Assembly: GCF_000290615.1 (NCBI RefSeq)
Contig: NZ_ALAS01000287.1
Location: forward strand, 1-50,737
Source of the DNA: Heyndrickxia coagulans DSM 1 = ATCC 7050
GTDB taxonomy: Bacteria > Bacillota > Bacilli > Bacillales > Bacillaceae_C
Length of the DNA stretch: 50,737 bases
Direction of reading: 5' to 3'
Below the pieces are notes generated by a model that was not told where the DNA came from, did not search any database, and saw only the letters and a program-made list of their open reading frames with translations. The translations under genes and the position numbers were made by a program. This document shows positions 1 to 9,241 of the stretch, one piece after another; within the stretch, counting starts at the first letter, position 1, and each line of letters begins with the position of its first letter.

Positions 1-44
1 GACGCGTGCAGCTGACGGATACTAATCGATCGAGGACTTAACCA
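1..44 (+). rRNA. rrl: 23S ribosomal RNA, 3' end (partial)
   Basis: The first 44 bases match the conserved 3' end of Bacillus 23S rRNA, including the stretch ACTAATCGATCGAGGACTTA followed by ACC. The rest of the gene lies before the window. The exact mature end is inferred from the family and could shift by a few bases. Confidence 0.93.
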
Positions 45-47
45 AAT

Positions 48-170
48 AGAAAAGCGAAGGTGCCTTGTTTAGCCCCGACAAGCGAATGTTCTGACCGGCA
101 CGGAGCCGTCTTTTGGCTCCGTGACGGGCAGGTGATTCGACCTCGAGGGGCTAGGCACCGAAGCTGGACA
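48..170 (+). repeat. Structured repeat, copy 1, in the 23S-5S spacer
   Basis: This is a long imperfect hairpin. Its 5' arm (GGTGCCT at 59-65 and TAGCCCC at 70-76, split by a 4-base bulge) pairs with 147-159. An inner stem (CACGGAGCC with GGCTCCGTG, around 99-122) sits inside. It begins AGAAAAGCG and ends AAGCTGGACA, the same termini as the next element at 173-327, and the bulge lies at the same place in both. The arms differ in sequence between copies but stay paired, which suggests a conserved RNA fold. The family name is not certain to me; similar elements recur in Bacillaceae genomes as I remember them. Confidence 0.6.
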
Positions 171-172
171 GT

Positions 173-327
173 AGAAAAGCGGAAGCGCCTTGCCCATCGG
201 CGTACGGATTTCGGAGCTTTCGACTGAGATAAAGGAAACACGACGAGCCCTAAAGGCGAGCCGATGCCCGCTTATCGTAGGGAGAAAGCGCAGAAATACG
301 CTAGCCGATAGGCGCTGGAGCTGGATA
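173..327 (+). repeat. Structured repeat, copy 2, in the 23S-5S spacer
   Basis: This is the second copy of the element. Its 5' arm (AGCGCCT at 184-190, a 5-base bulge TGCCC, then ATCGGC at 196-201) pairs fully with 304-316. It begins AGAAAAGCGG and ends GAGCTGGATA, close to the termini of copy 1. Its middle (202-303) is longer than in copy 1 and holds smaller stems. It lies inside the rRNA transcript, so it would be made with every rRNA precursor. It could be a processing element, a mobile repeat that inserted twice, or a small RNA. No open reading frame here looks like a protein. Confidence 0.6.
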
Positions 328-419
328 ATTTTCAAAGTTAGAAACCAAAGCTATTCTCCGTTTACAGTTTTTTCTCCCATCCGGTTTTCAGGGAACGCAT
401 CCCAAAATAAAATACAGGT

Positions 420-534
<115 letters not shown>

Positions 535-540
535 CAAATC

Positions 541-572
541 AAAACCGCAGGCGACTTGTCTGCGGTTTTTGC
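541..572 (+). terminator. rRNA operon terminator
   Basis: An AAAACCGCAG / CTGCGGTTTT stem with a short loop is followed by a T run, a few bases after 5S rRNA. This is a standard intrinsic terminator closing the rRNA operon. Confidence 0.9.
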
Positions 573-604
573 CTGTTTTTATGGAAAAATAACTTTGGCT
601 AAAG

Positions 605-683
605 CCAACCGAAATTCATCTCCCACCTACTCACTGGTGCTATTCGCACCTTCACATTCCTTGAGGATGGGAGACTTCTTTCG
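605..683 (+). mobile_element. Possible right-end remnant of an IS200/IS605-type element
   Basis: A small folded segment with an outer stem (CTCCCA 620-625 with TGGGAG 668-673) and an inner hairpin (GGTGC 636-640 with GCACC 646-650) resembles the structured right end found after tnpB genes in IS605-family elements. No tnpA or tnpB coding sequence is present, so if the reading is right this is a solo end or scar. The assignment rests on memory of such ends, not on a comparison. Confidence 0.3.
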
Positions 684-685
684 GA

Positions 686-710
686 AAGCCGTTAAAAACG
701 GCTTCTTTTC
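686..710 (+). terminator. Hairpin with T-rich tail
   Basis: AAGCCGTT (686-693) and AACGGCTT (697-704) form an 8-bp stem with a 3-base loop and are followed by CTTTTC. It looks like an intrinsic terminator that backs up the rRNA terminator or belonged to the adjacent mobile-element remnant. Confidence 0.6.
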
Positions 711-816
711 GCATTGGGGCGGTTCTTTTCAGACATACACACACCTGGAAAACCGGCATACGATACCATACATCAATCTATTTCGTTGCAACATTTGAAA
801 AAATTCCTTTGATTGT

Positions 817-846
817 GAATAGTCGGCAGGAATGATGGCAAATATA
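817..846 (+). promoter_or_regulatory. Candidate sigma-F promoter for csfB
   Basis: GAATA (817-821), a 15-base spacer, then GGCAAATATA (837-846) fits the sigma-F pattern GYWTA-N15-GGNRANANTW with about one mismatch in each half. csfB is a sigma-F gene in B. subtilis. The start point would fall very close to the ribosome binding site, which is a weakness. Confidence 0.4.
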
Positions 847-866
847 ATGAGCAGGGGGTGGAGCAG

Positions 867-1079
867 ATGAATCGGAGTGCCCGGAGAAATGAACCGGAAA
901 TGTGCATTGTTTGTGAGAAATTAAAACATAGCGGCATCCATCTTTATACATCATTTATCTGCAGTGACTGCGAACAGGAAATGGTCCGTACTGATACAGG
1001 AGATCCGCGTTATTCCTATTTTGTCCGACAGTTGAAGGCAGTCCAAAATCAAAAATGTATACAAGACCAAGCGTACTAA
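867..1079 (+). CDS. csfB: Anti-sigma-G factor Gin (CsfB)
   Basis: This 70-residue protein carries two zinc-ligand pairs, CIVC near residues 13-16 and CSDC near residues 33-36, the hallmark of Gin. In B. subtilis Gin is made in the forespore under sigma-F and blocks sigma-G (and sigma-E) until engulfment is complete. The ATG at 867 is chosen because GGGGGTGG (854-861) sits at a proper distance; a GTG at 858 would overlap that site. The place right after an rRNA operon matches B. subtilis, but xpaC and yaaN, which normally follow, are missing. Confidence 0.85.
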   Translation: MNRSARRNEPEMCIVCEKLKHSGIHLYTSFICSDCEQEMVRTDTGDPRYSYFVRQLKAVQNQKCIQDQAY

Positions 1080-1099
1080 AACAGGCTTGGTTATTTTTT
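1066..1099 (+). terminator. csfB terminator
   Basis: ACCAAGC and GCTTGGT form a stem followed by TATTTTTTTT. The stop codon of csfB lies in the loop region. Confidence 0.8.
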
Positions 1100-1265
1100 T
1101 TGCCCTGCCCGTGTAAATTCTGTTCTATGAAAAGCGATGCCTGGACAATCGGAAAAAACTTCATCTATCCGTTTCCTGCCCGCTTTTGCCCGTTTATAGT
1201 AAAATAGAAAAAGTAAACCCGGGGCCAATTTTTACAGGCGGCCCCGTATGATAAGGGGTACGGAT

Positions 1266-2723
1266 ATGGATCAAAATCGAATGCCGTTATTTGAAGCGCT
1301 ATGCCGCTATCAACATACCAATCCCGTTTCGTTCCACGTGCCGGGGCATAAAAATGGCTTGTTGATCGAGCCGTTATTAAAAGAAAGCGCGTCTTTTTTG
1401 CAATATGATGCAACAGAACTGTCCGGGCTGGATGATTTGCACCATGCGGAAGGAGCCATTCAAGAAGCCCAGGATTTGTTGGCAGATTATTACGGCAGTG
1501 AAAAGAGCTATTTTCTCGTAAACGGAAGCACCGTTGGCAACCTCGCCATGATCCTTTCCGTGTGCCGGCCGGGGGATCGTGTGCTTGTGGACCGGAACTG
1601 CCATCAATCGGTTTTGCATGCCCTCAGGCTTGCCAGGGCCAATCCGGTTTTTGTTTTTCCTGAAATTGATGAGGAACTCCAAATGCCGGCCGGATTTTCA
1701 GAAAAAGTATTTGTACAGGCGTTCAGGCAATACCGGGACGTGAAAGCGTGTATTTTGACTTATCCGACTTACTATGGCATTACCTGCGATTTGCGGGCCG
1801 TGGCTGAAATCGCGCATCAAAACGGCGCTTATGTGCTGGTGGATGAAGCCCATGGTGCGCATTTTCAGGTTGGCTCCCCGTTTCCGGAGACGGCGCTCCA
1901 CCAGGGGGCAGATGCCGCCGTCCAGTCTGCCCATAAAATGCTGCCGGCGATGACAATGGGGTCTTTTTTACATATCAGGGCGCCGCATTTTCCGTTTGAA
2001 AGGTTAAAATTCTATTTATCAGCGCTGCAATCGAGCAGCCCGTCGTATCCCATTATGATGTCGCTCGATTACGCAAGGTGGTATGCCGCCAATTTCAGCC
2101 GTGAAGATATCTGCTATACCCTGTCACAAAGGGAGCAATTTTCCGCGCGGCTCGGCAAGATGTTAAAACTGGAGGAAAAAAAGGGGCAGGATCCGCTGAA
2201 ATTGCTGGCGGCATTCCCCGGCCTCTCCGGGTTCAAGCTTCAATCCGTGCTTGAAAAAGCCGGTGTGTACACAGAAATGGCGGATTTACAACGGGTTGTC
2301 TTTGTGCTGCCGCTTTTAAAAAACGGCATGCCTTTTCCGTATGAGGATGCTGCCGGGCGGATCGAAGCAGCGCTTGCCGGAGCATCTCCACAAGCCGGGA
2401 ACCAACCCAGGCTGGAACGGGCGGAACAAAAACCGGCATCGGGAGAAACAGCAGGTTTGGACACCCTGCAAGGGTTAACGGAATTGCACCTTGCCTATGA
2501 TGAAATGGAAGAAAAAGAGGCGGAATGGGTATCATTTGAAGAAGCAAAGGGGCGGATTGCGGCAAAAATGGTTACGCCGTATCCGCCCGGTGTGCCGCTG
2601 CTTGTGCCGGGTGAACAGGTTCGAGACGCCCATCTTTACCAAATCCAACAACTGCGTGCTTGCGGGGCGGGGTTTCATGCGGATGCCCCGTTTTTTGAAA
2701 ACAGGCTGGCAGTTTATAGATAG
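1266..2723 (+). CDS. yaaO: Orn/Lys/Arg decarboxylase family PLP enzyme (YaaO-like)
   Basis: This 485-residue fold-type I PLP enzyme belongs to the ornithine/lysine/arginine decarboxylase family. The family FHVPGHKNG motif is near residue 24, DEAHGAHF precedes the PLP site, and SAHKM places the PLP lysine at residue 224. A C-terminal domain typical of the family follows. The substrate cannot be told from sequence; B. subtilis YaaO is annotated as a putative lysine decarboxylase. The ATG at 1266 is chosen over one at 1248 because AAGGGG (1253-1258) lies seven bases before it. tmk follows after 13 bases and is probably cotranscribed. Confidence 0.85.
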   Translation: MDQNRMPLFEALCRYQHTNPVSFHVPGHKNGLLIEPLLKESASFLQYDATELSGLDDLHHAEGAIQEAQDLLADYYGSEKSYFLVNGSTVGNLAMILSVCRPGDRVLVDRNCHQSVLHALRLARANPVFVFPEIDEELQMPAGFSEKVFVQAFRQYRDVKACILTYPTYYGITCDLRAVAEIAHQNGAYVLVDEAHGAHFQVGSPFPETALHQGADAAVQSAHKMLPAMTMGSFLHIRAPHFPFERLKFYLSALQSSSPSYPIMMSLDYARWYAANFSREDICYTLSQREQFSARLGKMLKLEEKKGQDPLKLLAAFPGLSGFKLQSVLEKAGVYTEMADLQRVVFVLPLLKNGMPFPYEDAAGRIEAALAGASPQAGNQPRLERAEQKPASGETAGLDTLQGLTELHLAYDEMEEKEAEWVSFEEAKGRIAAKMVTPYPPGVPLLVPGEQVRDAHLYQIQQLRACGAGFHADAPFFENRLAVYR

Positions 2724-2736
2724 AAAGGGAGAGAAC

Positions 2737-3390
2737 ATGAAAGGAATTTTTATTACAGCAGAAGGGCCTGAGGGCGCGGGGAAAACGACCATTACCGGGA
2801 TGATTGCCGCACACTTAAAGGAAAACGGCTATCCCATTGTGTTGACGCGGGAACCCGGGGGCATTAAAATTGCCGAACAGATCCGGCACATTATTTTGAA
2901 CCCGGAAAATACGGAAATGGATGCGCGGACGGAAGCTTTGCTATATGCGGCAAGCCGCCGCCAGCATCTTGCGGAGAAGGTCCTGCCGGCACTGGAAGAG
3001 GGGCGCATTGTCCTGTGCGACCGGTTTATTGACAGTTCGCTCGCGTATCAGGGCTATGCGAGAGGAATCGGAATAGAGGAAGTGTACCGGATCAACCAGT
3101 TTGCAACGGGCGGTCTGCTGCCGGATTTGACGCTCTATTTTGATGTGGAAGCAGAGACAGGCCTCAGCCGGATTGCCAAAAATCAAAACCGGGAAGTAAA
3201 CCGCCTTGACCTGGAAGCCATCGACTTCCATAGAAAGGTAAGAGAAGGGTTCCAAATATTGTTAAAACGGTTTCCGGATAGAATCCATGCCATTGATGCC
3301 AATAAAGAGGTAGAATATATATATCATACCGCTTTGCAAAAAGTGCTGGGCGCCATTTGCCGGCATTACGGGAAAAATTTCCCCGGATAA
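2737..3390 (+). CDS. tmk: Thymidylate kinase
   Basis: This enzyme phosphorylates dTMP to dTDP for DNA synthesis. The 217-residue protein has the P-loop GPEGAGKTT near residues 9-17, the DR(F)IDSS signature near residue 90 and the YQGYARG lid-side motif, all expected of Tmk, and is of normal length. GGGAGAG precedes the ATG. It sits between the yaaO-like gene and darA as in B. subtilis, close to holB, another replication gene. Confidence 0.96.
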   Translation: MKGIFITAEGPEGAGKTTITGMIAAHLKENGYPIVLTREPGGIKIAEQIRHIILNPENTEMDARTEALLYAASRRQHLAEKVLPALEEGRIVLCDRFIDSSLAYQGYARGIGIEEVYRINQFATGGLLPDLTLYFDVEAETGLSRIAKNQNREVNRLDLEAIDFHRKVREGFQILLKRFPDRIHAIDANKEVEYIYHTALQKVLGAICRHYGKNFPG

Positions 3391-3434
3391 AAGGAAATTC
3401 ACATACAGAAGCAGAATTTCATATATAACGGTAA

Positions 3435-3821
<387 letters not shown>

Positions 3822-3836
3822 CGGGGGAATAATGGA

Positions 3837-4277
3837 TTGAAAATACAACAGGATTTGCGTATTGGTTTGGACAAAACGGCCCGGGAAGCAAAAAGCATGG
3901 CAACGGGCACAACAAATTTTGCCGAAGTGATGGACACAAGCAGGGAAAAGCTGCAAATGGATGAATTTCAACAGCTCTTGTCGCAAATTGACGAAGCAGG
4001 CAGCCGGCTTGCCCGTTCGCGCAGTCTCAAAGACTTGTCCAAATTCAAGTCGCTTGTAAAACAATTTGTGAAGCAAACTGTCGAATACGGGATGAAAAAT
4101 AAACAGTCACAAAGCTTCGACCGGTTCGGGGAAAGCCGCAAATTGAATATAGTGGAAACAATAGACAAAAAACTGGCGGATCTTACCGACGCCTGTCTCA
4201 GAAAAGAGCAGCCCGCACTCGATATACTGGGAAAAATCGGCGAGGTAAAAGGTTTGCTGATTAATTTATATACTTAA
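3837..4277 (+). CDS. yaaR: YaaR family protein (DUF327)
   Basis: This 146-residue protein corresponds to B. subtilis YaaR by position and by its helical, charged sequence ending in IGEVKGLLINLY. No catalytic motif is visible and its role is unknown to me. The start is a TTG at 3837 with ACGGGGG (3821-3827) upstream. It lies between darA and holB, likely in one transcript. Confidence 0.8.
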   Translation: MKIQQDLRIGLDKTAREAKSMATGTTNFAEVMDTSREKLQMDEFQQLLSQIDEAGSRLARSRSLKDLSKFKSLVKQFVKQTVEYGMKNKQSQSFDRFGESRKLNIVETIDKKLADLTDACLRKEQPALDILGKIGEVKGLLINLYT

Positions 4278-4293
4278 GAGAGTGGAAGAAGCC

Positions 4294-5295
4294 ATGACAT
4301 GGGAAGAATTTGAAAATATCCAGCCTGTTGCGGCAACTTTGCTGAAAAACAGCATCAGGCGCAGCCGGATGGCACATGCTTATTTATTTGAAGGTGGACG
4401 CGGCACAGGGAAAAAAGGGGCCGCGCAGCTACTGGCGAAAACATTGTTTTGCCTGCAGCCGGCGGATGATTTTTTTCCATGCGAAAGCTGTTCGAATTGC
4501 TTAAGAATCAGCCACGGCACACATCCTGACGTTCATCTGGTTGAACCGGACGGCCTTTCAATCAAGAAAGAGCAGATTAAAGCGTTGCAGCAGGAGTTTT
4601 CCAAACGGGCGGTGGAGTCGAAACGAAAGCTGTATATGATTGCGGACGCCGAAAAAATGTCGACAGGCGCCGCCAACAGCCTGCTGAAGTTTTTGGAAGA
4701 GCCGAACCCCGGCACGACGGCCGTGCTCATGACAACCCAGCTGCACCGGATCCTGCCGACCATTTTATCACGCTGCCAGGTCGTTTCATTTAAGCCGGTC
4801 CCGCCCGCCATACTGAAACAACAGCTGATTGAGGGCGGGGTCAGCCCCAATTTGGCCCCGCTTCTTTCCCATATGACAAGCCACTTGGAAGAAGCGCTTG
4901 AATTAAGCAATGATGAGTGGTTTGCACAAGCCCGAAAAATCGTGTTAAAATTGTATACAACCCTTTCAAAATCGCCTTCCCGCGCAATGGTTTTTTTGCA
5001 GGAAGCGTGGTTTGGGCATTTTAAAGAAAAAAATCAACTGGATCTCGGGTTGGATCTGTTGATATGGATTTATAAAGATCTTCTTTCCATCCATCTGGGA
5101 AAACAGGAAGATGTCGTTTATCCCGATCAGCTAAACCTTTTTTCTGCAGATCTTCTTTCCTGCTCCCCGCGTTCTCTGGCTGAAAAACTGGCAGCCATTC
5201 TTGATGCAAAAAAGAAATTGGGTGCCAATGTCAATCAACAGCTGCTCATGGAACAGCTTGTTTTAAATTTGCAGGGGGGAACGGCCTTTGTTTAA
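4294..5295 (+). CDS. holB: DNA polymerase III delta' subunit
   Basis: HolB is the delta-prime subunit of the clamp loader, which opens the beta clamp and places it on primed DNA. The 333-residue protein has AHAYLFEGG, the P-loop-like GGRGTGKK near residues 34-41, zinc cysteines (CESCSNC) near residue 68, and the SRC arginine-finger motif in TILSRCQ. The ATG at 4294 has GGAAGA six bases upstream. Its end overlaps ricT by 8 bases, so the two are translationally linked. Confidence 0.93.
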   Translation: MTWEEFENIQPVAATLLKNSIRRSRMAHAYLFEGGRGTGKKGAAQLLAKTLFCLQPADDFFPCESCSNCLRISHGTHPDVHLVEPDGLSIKKEQIKALQQEFSKRAVESKRKLYMIADAEKMSTGAANSLLKFLEEPNPGTTAVLMTTQLHRILPTILSRCQVVSFKPVPPAILKQQLIEGGVSPNLAPLLSHMTSHLEEALELSNDEWFAQARKIVLKLYTTLSKSPSRAMVFLQEAWFGHFKEKNQLDLGLDLLIWIYKDLLSIHLGKQEDVVYPDQLNLFSADLLSCSPRSLAEKLAAILDAKKKLGANVNQQLLMEQLVLNLQGGTAFV

Positions 5296-6115
5296 TGTAG
5301 TAGGAATCCGGTTTAAAAAAGCCGGCAAAGTATATTATTTCGACCCAGGCGATTTTCCCGTTAAAAAAAATGATGCCGTCATCGTCGAAACCGCGCGCGG
5401 CATTGAGTATGGCTTTGTTGTGACAAATCCCAAGGTTGTCGGGGAACATGATGTCGTGCTGCCGCTGAAAAAAATCATCCGGATTGCCGACCAGAAAGAT
5501 CATATGACAGTGGATGAAAATAAAGCGGCCGCAAAAGAAGCATATGGGATTTGCATGAAAAAAATTGCGGAACACCAGCTTGAGATGAAGCTGGTGGATG
5601 TGGAGTATACATTTGACCGGAATAAGATTATTTTTTATTTTACCGCTGACGGGCGCGTCGATTTCCGGGAGCTCGTAAAAGATTTGGCGTCCATTTTCCG
5701 GACAAGGATCGAACTCCGCCAGATCGGGGTGCGGGATGAAGCGAAAATGCTTGGCGGCATCGGCCCTTGCGGCAGGATGCTGTGCTGCTCCACGTTTTTG
5801 GGCGATTTTGAGCCGGTATCGATCAAAATGGCAAAAGACCAGAATTTGTCATTAAATCCGGCAAAAATTTCCGGGCTTTGCGGACGGCTGATGTGCTGCC
5901 TGAAATATGAAAATGATGAATATGAAGCGGTAAAAGAAGCGTTTCCGGATGTCGGGGAAATGGTAAAAACGCCTTACGGAACTGGAAAAGTAACCGGCTT
6001 GAACATTTTGGAAAGAGTTTTGCAAATTGAATTACAAAGCCAGGGGCGTACGATTGAGTATACGATGGAAGAATTTCTAAGTGCGGATGTTGTGTCAATT
6101 CAATCCACGGATTAA
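5288..6115 (+). CDS. ricT: RicT (YaaT), PSP1-domain subunit of the Ric complex
   Basis: RicT forms the RicA-RicF-RicT complex, which helps RNase Y mature mRNAs and speeds Spo0A phosphorylation, so it affects sporulation, competence and biofilm formation. The 275-residue protein carries the PSP1 domain and cysteine clusters CGPCGRMLCC and CGRLMCC (residues about 160-200), the ligands for iron-sulfur clusters in the Ric complex. The TTG start at 5288 lies within the end of holB, with GGGGGG upstream. Confidence 0.93.
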   Translation: MFNVVGIRFKKAGKVYYFDPGDFPVKKNDAVIVETARGIEYGFVVTNPKVVGEHDVVLPLKKIIRIADQKDHMTVDENKAAAKEAYGICMKKIAEHQLEMKLVDVEYTFDRNKIIFYFTADGRVDFRELVKDLASIFRTRIELRQIGVRDEAKMLGGIGPCGRMLCCSTFLGDFEPVSIKMAKDQNLSLNPAKISGLCGRLMCCLKYENDEYEAVKEAFPDVGEMVKTPYGTGKVTGLNILERVLQIELQSQGRTIEYTMEEFLSADVVSIQSTD

Positions 6116-6130
6116 TGAGGTGGAGAACTG

Positions 6131-6514
6131 ATGGATAGGAAAGAATTATTTGAGGAGATACAGCAAATGGAAGTGCAGATCGGGGCGCTCCAGGAAAAGT
6201 TGGGGGAACTGAAACGGGATTTAACGGAAGTCATTGAAGAAAACAGCATTCTGAAAATCCAGAATGACTATTTCAGACGCCAGTTGCAGCCTGAATCCGG
6301 CGGGGAAGGCACAGATCCGCATGATGAACCGGCCGAGATTGTTCGGAAAATCAAGGAAAAGGGCGTGCCGCAGACGCTTCTTGATATCGGCGAAGGGTAT
6401 GACAATCTGGCCCGCCTTTATCAGGAAGGCTTCCATATTTGCAATGTCCATTTCGGCAGCCCGCGCAACGGGGAAGATTGCCTGTTCTGCCTTTCCTTTT
6501 TGAATAAGAAGTAA
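6131..6514 (+). CDS. yabA: Replication initiation control protein YabA
   Basis: YabA binds DnaA and the clamp DnaN and prevents over-initiation of replication. The 127-residue protein shows the expected N-terminal coiled coil (residues about 1-60) and a C-terminal zinc-binding part with the ligands H, CNVH and CLFC. GAGGTGGAG precedes the ATG. It follows ricT after 15 bases and is closed by a terminator at 6530-6563. Confidence 0.93.
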   Translation: MDRKELFEEIQQMEVQIGALQEKLGELKRDLTEVIEENSILKIQNDYFRRQLQPESGGEGTDPHDEPAEIVRKIKEKGVPQTLLDIGEGYDNLARLYQEGFHICNVHFGSPRNGEDCLFCLSFLNKK

Positions 6515-6529
6515 CGAACGGTCCAAGAT

Positions 6530-6563
6530 GAAAAGCCTTCCTTTTACCGGGAAGGCTGTTTTA
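6530..6563 (+). terminator. yabA terminator
   Basis: AAAAGCCTTCC pairs with GGAAGGCT across a short loop and is followed by GTTTT. It lies between yabA and trmN6. Confidence 0.75.
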
Positions 6564-6591
6564 TGCAGCCGTTGTTTTTGGAGGCTACAGG

Positions 6592-7341
6592 ATGATGGTG
6601 ACATTATCAGGAGACGAACGATTGGATTATTTGCTTGCGGAAAATTTAAGGATTGTGCAAAGCCCGTCCGTGTTTGCTTTTTCATTGGATGCGGTGCTTC
6701 TGGCAAAGTTTGCCTGGCTGCCGATCCAAAAAGGGAAAGTGCTTGATTTATGCACGGGAAACGGGGTGATCCCGCTTTTATTAAGCAGCCGTACGAAAGC
6801 GGAGATTACCGGGGTCGAAATCCAGGAACGCCTCTGGGATATGGCAAAAAGAAGCGTCGCTTATAACGGGCTTGAGGACAGGATCCGGATCATTCACGGC
6901 GATTTGAAGGAAATGCCGGATGTGCTCGGCTGCAGCAAATTTGACGTGGTGACGTGCAACCCGCCTTATTTTCCTTCGCAGACGAAGAATTTTCAAAATG
7001 AAAATGAGCATTTTGCGATTGCCCGCCATGAAATTTTCTGCACATTGGAAGATGTCGTAAAAGTCAGCAGCCGGATGCTCAAGCAGGGCGGCAAAGCAGC
7101 GTTTGTGCACCGCCCGGGACGTCTGGTCGACTTGGTTACGTTGATGAAAAAACACCGCCTCGAACCGAAACGGCTCCGGTTTGTTTATCCGAAAGCAGGC
7201 AAAGAAGCGAATACGATTCTGGTTGAAGGCATAAAAGACGGAAAACCGGATTTGAAGATTCTCCCGCCCTTGTTCGTGTACGGGCAGGATGGCGAATATA
7301 CGGAAGAAGTGAAAGAACTGCTGTATGGAAACAAAAACTAA
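6592..7341 (+). CDS. trmN6: tRNA1(Val) (adenine-37-N6)-methyltransferase (YabB)
   Basis: This is a 249-residue SAM-dependent methyltransferase. The SAM motif [13 protein letters not shown] is near residue 52 and the amino-methylating NPPY motif (CNPPYFPS) is near residue 122. By family it should methylate N6 of A37 in tRNA-Val, as E. coli YfiC does; the exact tRNA is inferred. GGAGG (6580-6584) supports the ATG at 6592. Its 3' end overlaps yazA. Confidence 0.9.
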   Translation: MMVTLSGDERLDYLLAENLRIVQSPSVFAFSLDAVLLAKFAWLPIQKGKVLDLCTGNGVIPLLLSSRTKAEITGVEIQERLWDMAKRSVAYNGLEDRIRIIHGDLKEMPDVLGCSKFDVVTCNPPYFPSQTKNFQNENEHFAIARHEIFCTLEDVVKVSSRMLKQGGKAAFVHRPGRLVDLVTLMKKHRLEPKRLRFVYPKAGKEANTILVEGIKDGKPDLKILPPLFVYGQDGEYTEEVKELLYGNKN

Positions 7342-7615
7342 ATCTTATTTTTACGTGCTTCTATGCTGTGACGGCAGTTTTTACGGCGGGTATACCGTTG
7401 ATTTGAAACGGCGCTTCCGCGAACACAGCGAAGGCCGGGGCGCCAAGTATACGCGAACGCGGACACCGGTTAAGCTTTTGTATTTTCAGGAATATGAGAC
7501 AAAAAGCGGGGCCATGAAAGCGGAATATGCTTTTAAAAAACTCCCGCGCCGGGAAAAAGAGCGATTTTTGGAGAAGGCAGGTGTCGACCTTGCACAGGCA
7601 GCAAAGTTTCCATGA
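7325..7615 (+). CDS. yazA: GIY-YIG nuclease-domain protein (YazA)
   Basis: This 96-residue protein consists of a single GIY-YIG domain of the YhbQ/YazA class. YFYVLLC and [12 protein letters not shown] carry the two Y-x-G strands, followed by the catalytic-type arginine and the EY glutamate near residue 69. The cellular substrate is unknown. It overlaps trmN6 by 17 bases and rsmI by 26 bases, so the three are tightly coupled. Confidence 0.88.
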   Translation: METKTKSYFYVLLCCDGSFYGGYTVDLKRRFREHSEGRGAKYTRTRTPVKLLYFQEYETKSGAMKAEYAFKKLPRREKERFLEKAGVDLAQAAKFP

Positions 7616-8465
7616 TGAAAAAAATAAAGGGATTCTCTATTTGGTCCCGACCCCGATCGGCAATCTCGAGGATATGACATTCCGGGCAGTGCGCATTTTA
7701 AAAGAAGCTGACTTGATTGCTGCTGAAGATACGAGAAACAGCAAAAAATTGTGCAGCTACTTTGATATCCACACGCCGCTTGTAAGCCATCATGAACATA
7801 ATAAAGAAGCGAGCGCACGCGATTTAATCACGAGGCTCGCGCGCGGCGAAAAGATTGCCCTTGTAAGCGATGCAGGCATGCCGTGCATTTCGGACCCGGG
7901 TTATGAGCTTGCCGCTGCCTGCATTCGCGAAGGGATCCCGGTTGTGCCGCTTCCGGGCGCAAACGCGGCGCTTACGGCGTTAATTGCTGCCGGGATTGCA
8001 CCGCAGCCGTTTACGTTTTACGGGTTTCTGCCGCGGGAAAAGCAGGAAAAGCGGGCGGCACTGGAACGGCTCGCAAAAATCCCTTCCACCTTCATTTTGT
8101 ATGAAGCGCCGCACCGGCTGAAACATACGCTGCAGATGATGGCGGAAGTGCTGGGGGACCGGAAAATTTCCATCAGCCGCGAGCTGACGAAAAAATTTGA
8201 GGAATTTTTGCGGGGGACGATCAGGGAAGCGGTGGAATGGGCCGAAAACAATGAAGTGCGCGGCGAGTTCTGCCTGGTTGTGGAAGGAAGCCCGGAAACA
8301 GGGGAAGAAGACGGCAATTTCTGGTGGACGGCGCTATCCGTCAAAGAACATGTGGAAGCCTATATGCAGCAAAAACAGCTGCCAACAAAAGAAGCGATCA
8401 AGCTTGCGGCAAAAGACCGGAAACTGCCAAAAAGGGAAGTCTACCAAATCTATCACGAACTGTGA
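7590..8465 (+). CDS. rsmI: 16S rRNA (cytidine-1402-2'-O)-methyltransferase
   Basis: RsmI methylates the ribose of C1402 in the ribosomal decoding centre. The 291-residue protein has the tetrapyrrole-methylase fold: LVPTPIGNLEDMTFRA at residues about 16-31, AEDTRNS, SDAGMPCISDPG and PGANAALTALIAAG. A TTG at 7590 is chosen because the protein then starts at the same point as B. subtilis YabC, and AGGTG lies seven bases upstream. Confidence 0.93.
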   Translation: MHRQQSFHDEKNKGILYLVPTPIGNLEDMTFRAVRILKEADLIAAEDTRNSKKLCSYFDIHTPLVSHHEHNKEASARDLITRLARGEKIALVSDAGMPCISDPGYELAAACIREGIPVVPLPGANAALTALIAAGIAPQPFTFYGFLPREKQEKRAALERLAKIPSTFILYEAPHRLKHTLQMMAEVLGDRKISISRELTKKFEEFLRGTIREAVEWAENNEVRGEFCLVVEGSPETGEEDGNFWWTALSVKEHVEAYMQQKQLPTKEAIKLAAKDRKLPKREVYQIYHEL

Positions 8466-8511
8466 ATCAAAAACCGGGGAGGATGTTTGGCAACAACGAT
8501 CTGTCCAAGGC

Positions 8512-8538
8512 GTAAAAAAACCCCGCGTTTCAGCGGGG
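8512..8538 (-). terminator. abrB terminator
   Basis: Read on the minus strand, CCCCGCT and GCGGGG form a stem followed by seven T residues. The abrB stop codon (8530-8532) is in the loop, so the stem contains the last coding bases. On the plus strand no T run follows, so it serves abrB and not rsmI. Confidence 0.8.
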
Positions 8539-8892
8539 TTCCGGTTCCGGCTCAGGTTTGGATGCGAATGGTTCTGCTTCGTCCGCTGCCTGTTCATTTT
8601 CAGCCGGCTGATCTTCCAAATGGAAATTTTCTTGGATTTCTTTCATCAGCAATTCTGCGCCTTCACGGCTTAAAACAATTTTTCCGCCTGCCAGCCGGAG
8701 ATTGTCATCCGAGACTTCCCCGGTGACGAGGCAGGTCATATTGGGCTTGTACTTTTTCAAAATGATCTTGTCATCATCGACATAAATCTCCAATGCATCT
8801 TTTTCAGCAATGCCAAGATTTCTCCGCAATTCAATTGGGATGACAACACGGCCGAGTTCATCGACTTTCCGTACAATGCCTGTTGATTTCAT
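8530..8892 (-). CDS. abrB: Transition-state regulator AbrB
   Basis: AbrB is a global DNA-binding regulator that represses many stationary-phase genes in growing cells. The N-terminal half (MKSTGIVRKVDELGRVVIP, residues 1-19) is the classic swapped-hairpin DNA-binding domain. At 120 residues the protein is about 25 longer than B. subtilis AbrB. The extra part is a glutamate-, alanine- and proline-rich tail ending in repeated Pro-Glu units that runs into the terminator. GGGAGG precedes the start. It is the only protein gene here on the minus strand, as in B. subtilis. Confidence 0.95.
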   Translation of the reverse strand: MKSTGIVRKVDELGRVVIPIELRRNLGIAEKDALEIYVDDDKIILKKYKPNMTCLVTGEVSDDNLRLAGGKIVLSREGAELLMKEIQENFHLEDQPAENEQAADEAEPFASKPEPEPEPR

Positions 8893-9085
8893 TAACGCTT
8901 TCCTCCCTTAAAGTAGATGTGAACCTGTACAGAACCCTGATACCAAACCCGATTGCGCAAATGCTGTACGTCTATATCTATCAAAAACTGGCGAATACCC
9001 CTGAATCTTCAAAACCTGTACAACCTATCTAATTGTATTATAGAAGATAAATTGGAATAAAAAAACAAATTTGTTTAAAATATTT

Positions 9086-9092
9086 TTCGACA
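9086..9092 (-). promoter_or_regulatory. Candidate Spo0A box upstream of abrB
   Basis: TGTCGAA on the minus strand matches the 0A box core. In B. subtilis Spo0A~P represses abrB. Here the site lies about 45 bases upstream of the likely -10 box, a different position from B. subtilis, so its use is inferred. Confidence 0.4.
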
Positions 9093-9241
9093 AGGATAAA
9101 AACCATGGCCCTGCACCGGTTAAGCCGGCGGTATGCCGTCTATAATGGATAATGCGCTGCACCGGGCGCCATGAAGATGCAAGTCATCTCCTTGATGCGG
9201 TATACTAAACATAAGGGACTTTTTTTAAAAATCCACGTTTT

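Noticed and set aside
8512-8538. Terminator for rsmI on the plus strand
   Set aside because: The T run exists only in the minus direction; on the plus strand the hairpin is followed by GGTTCCGG.
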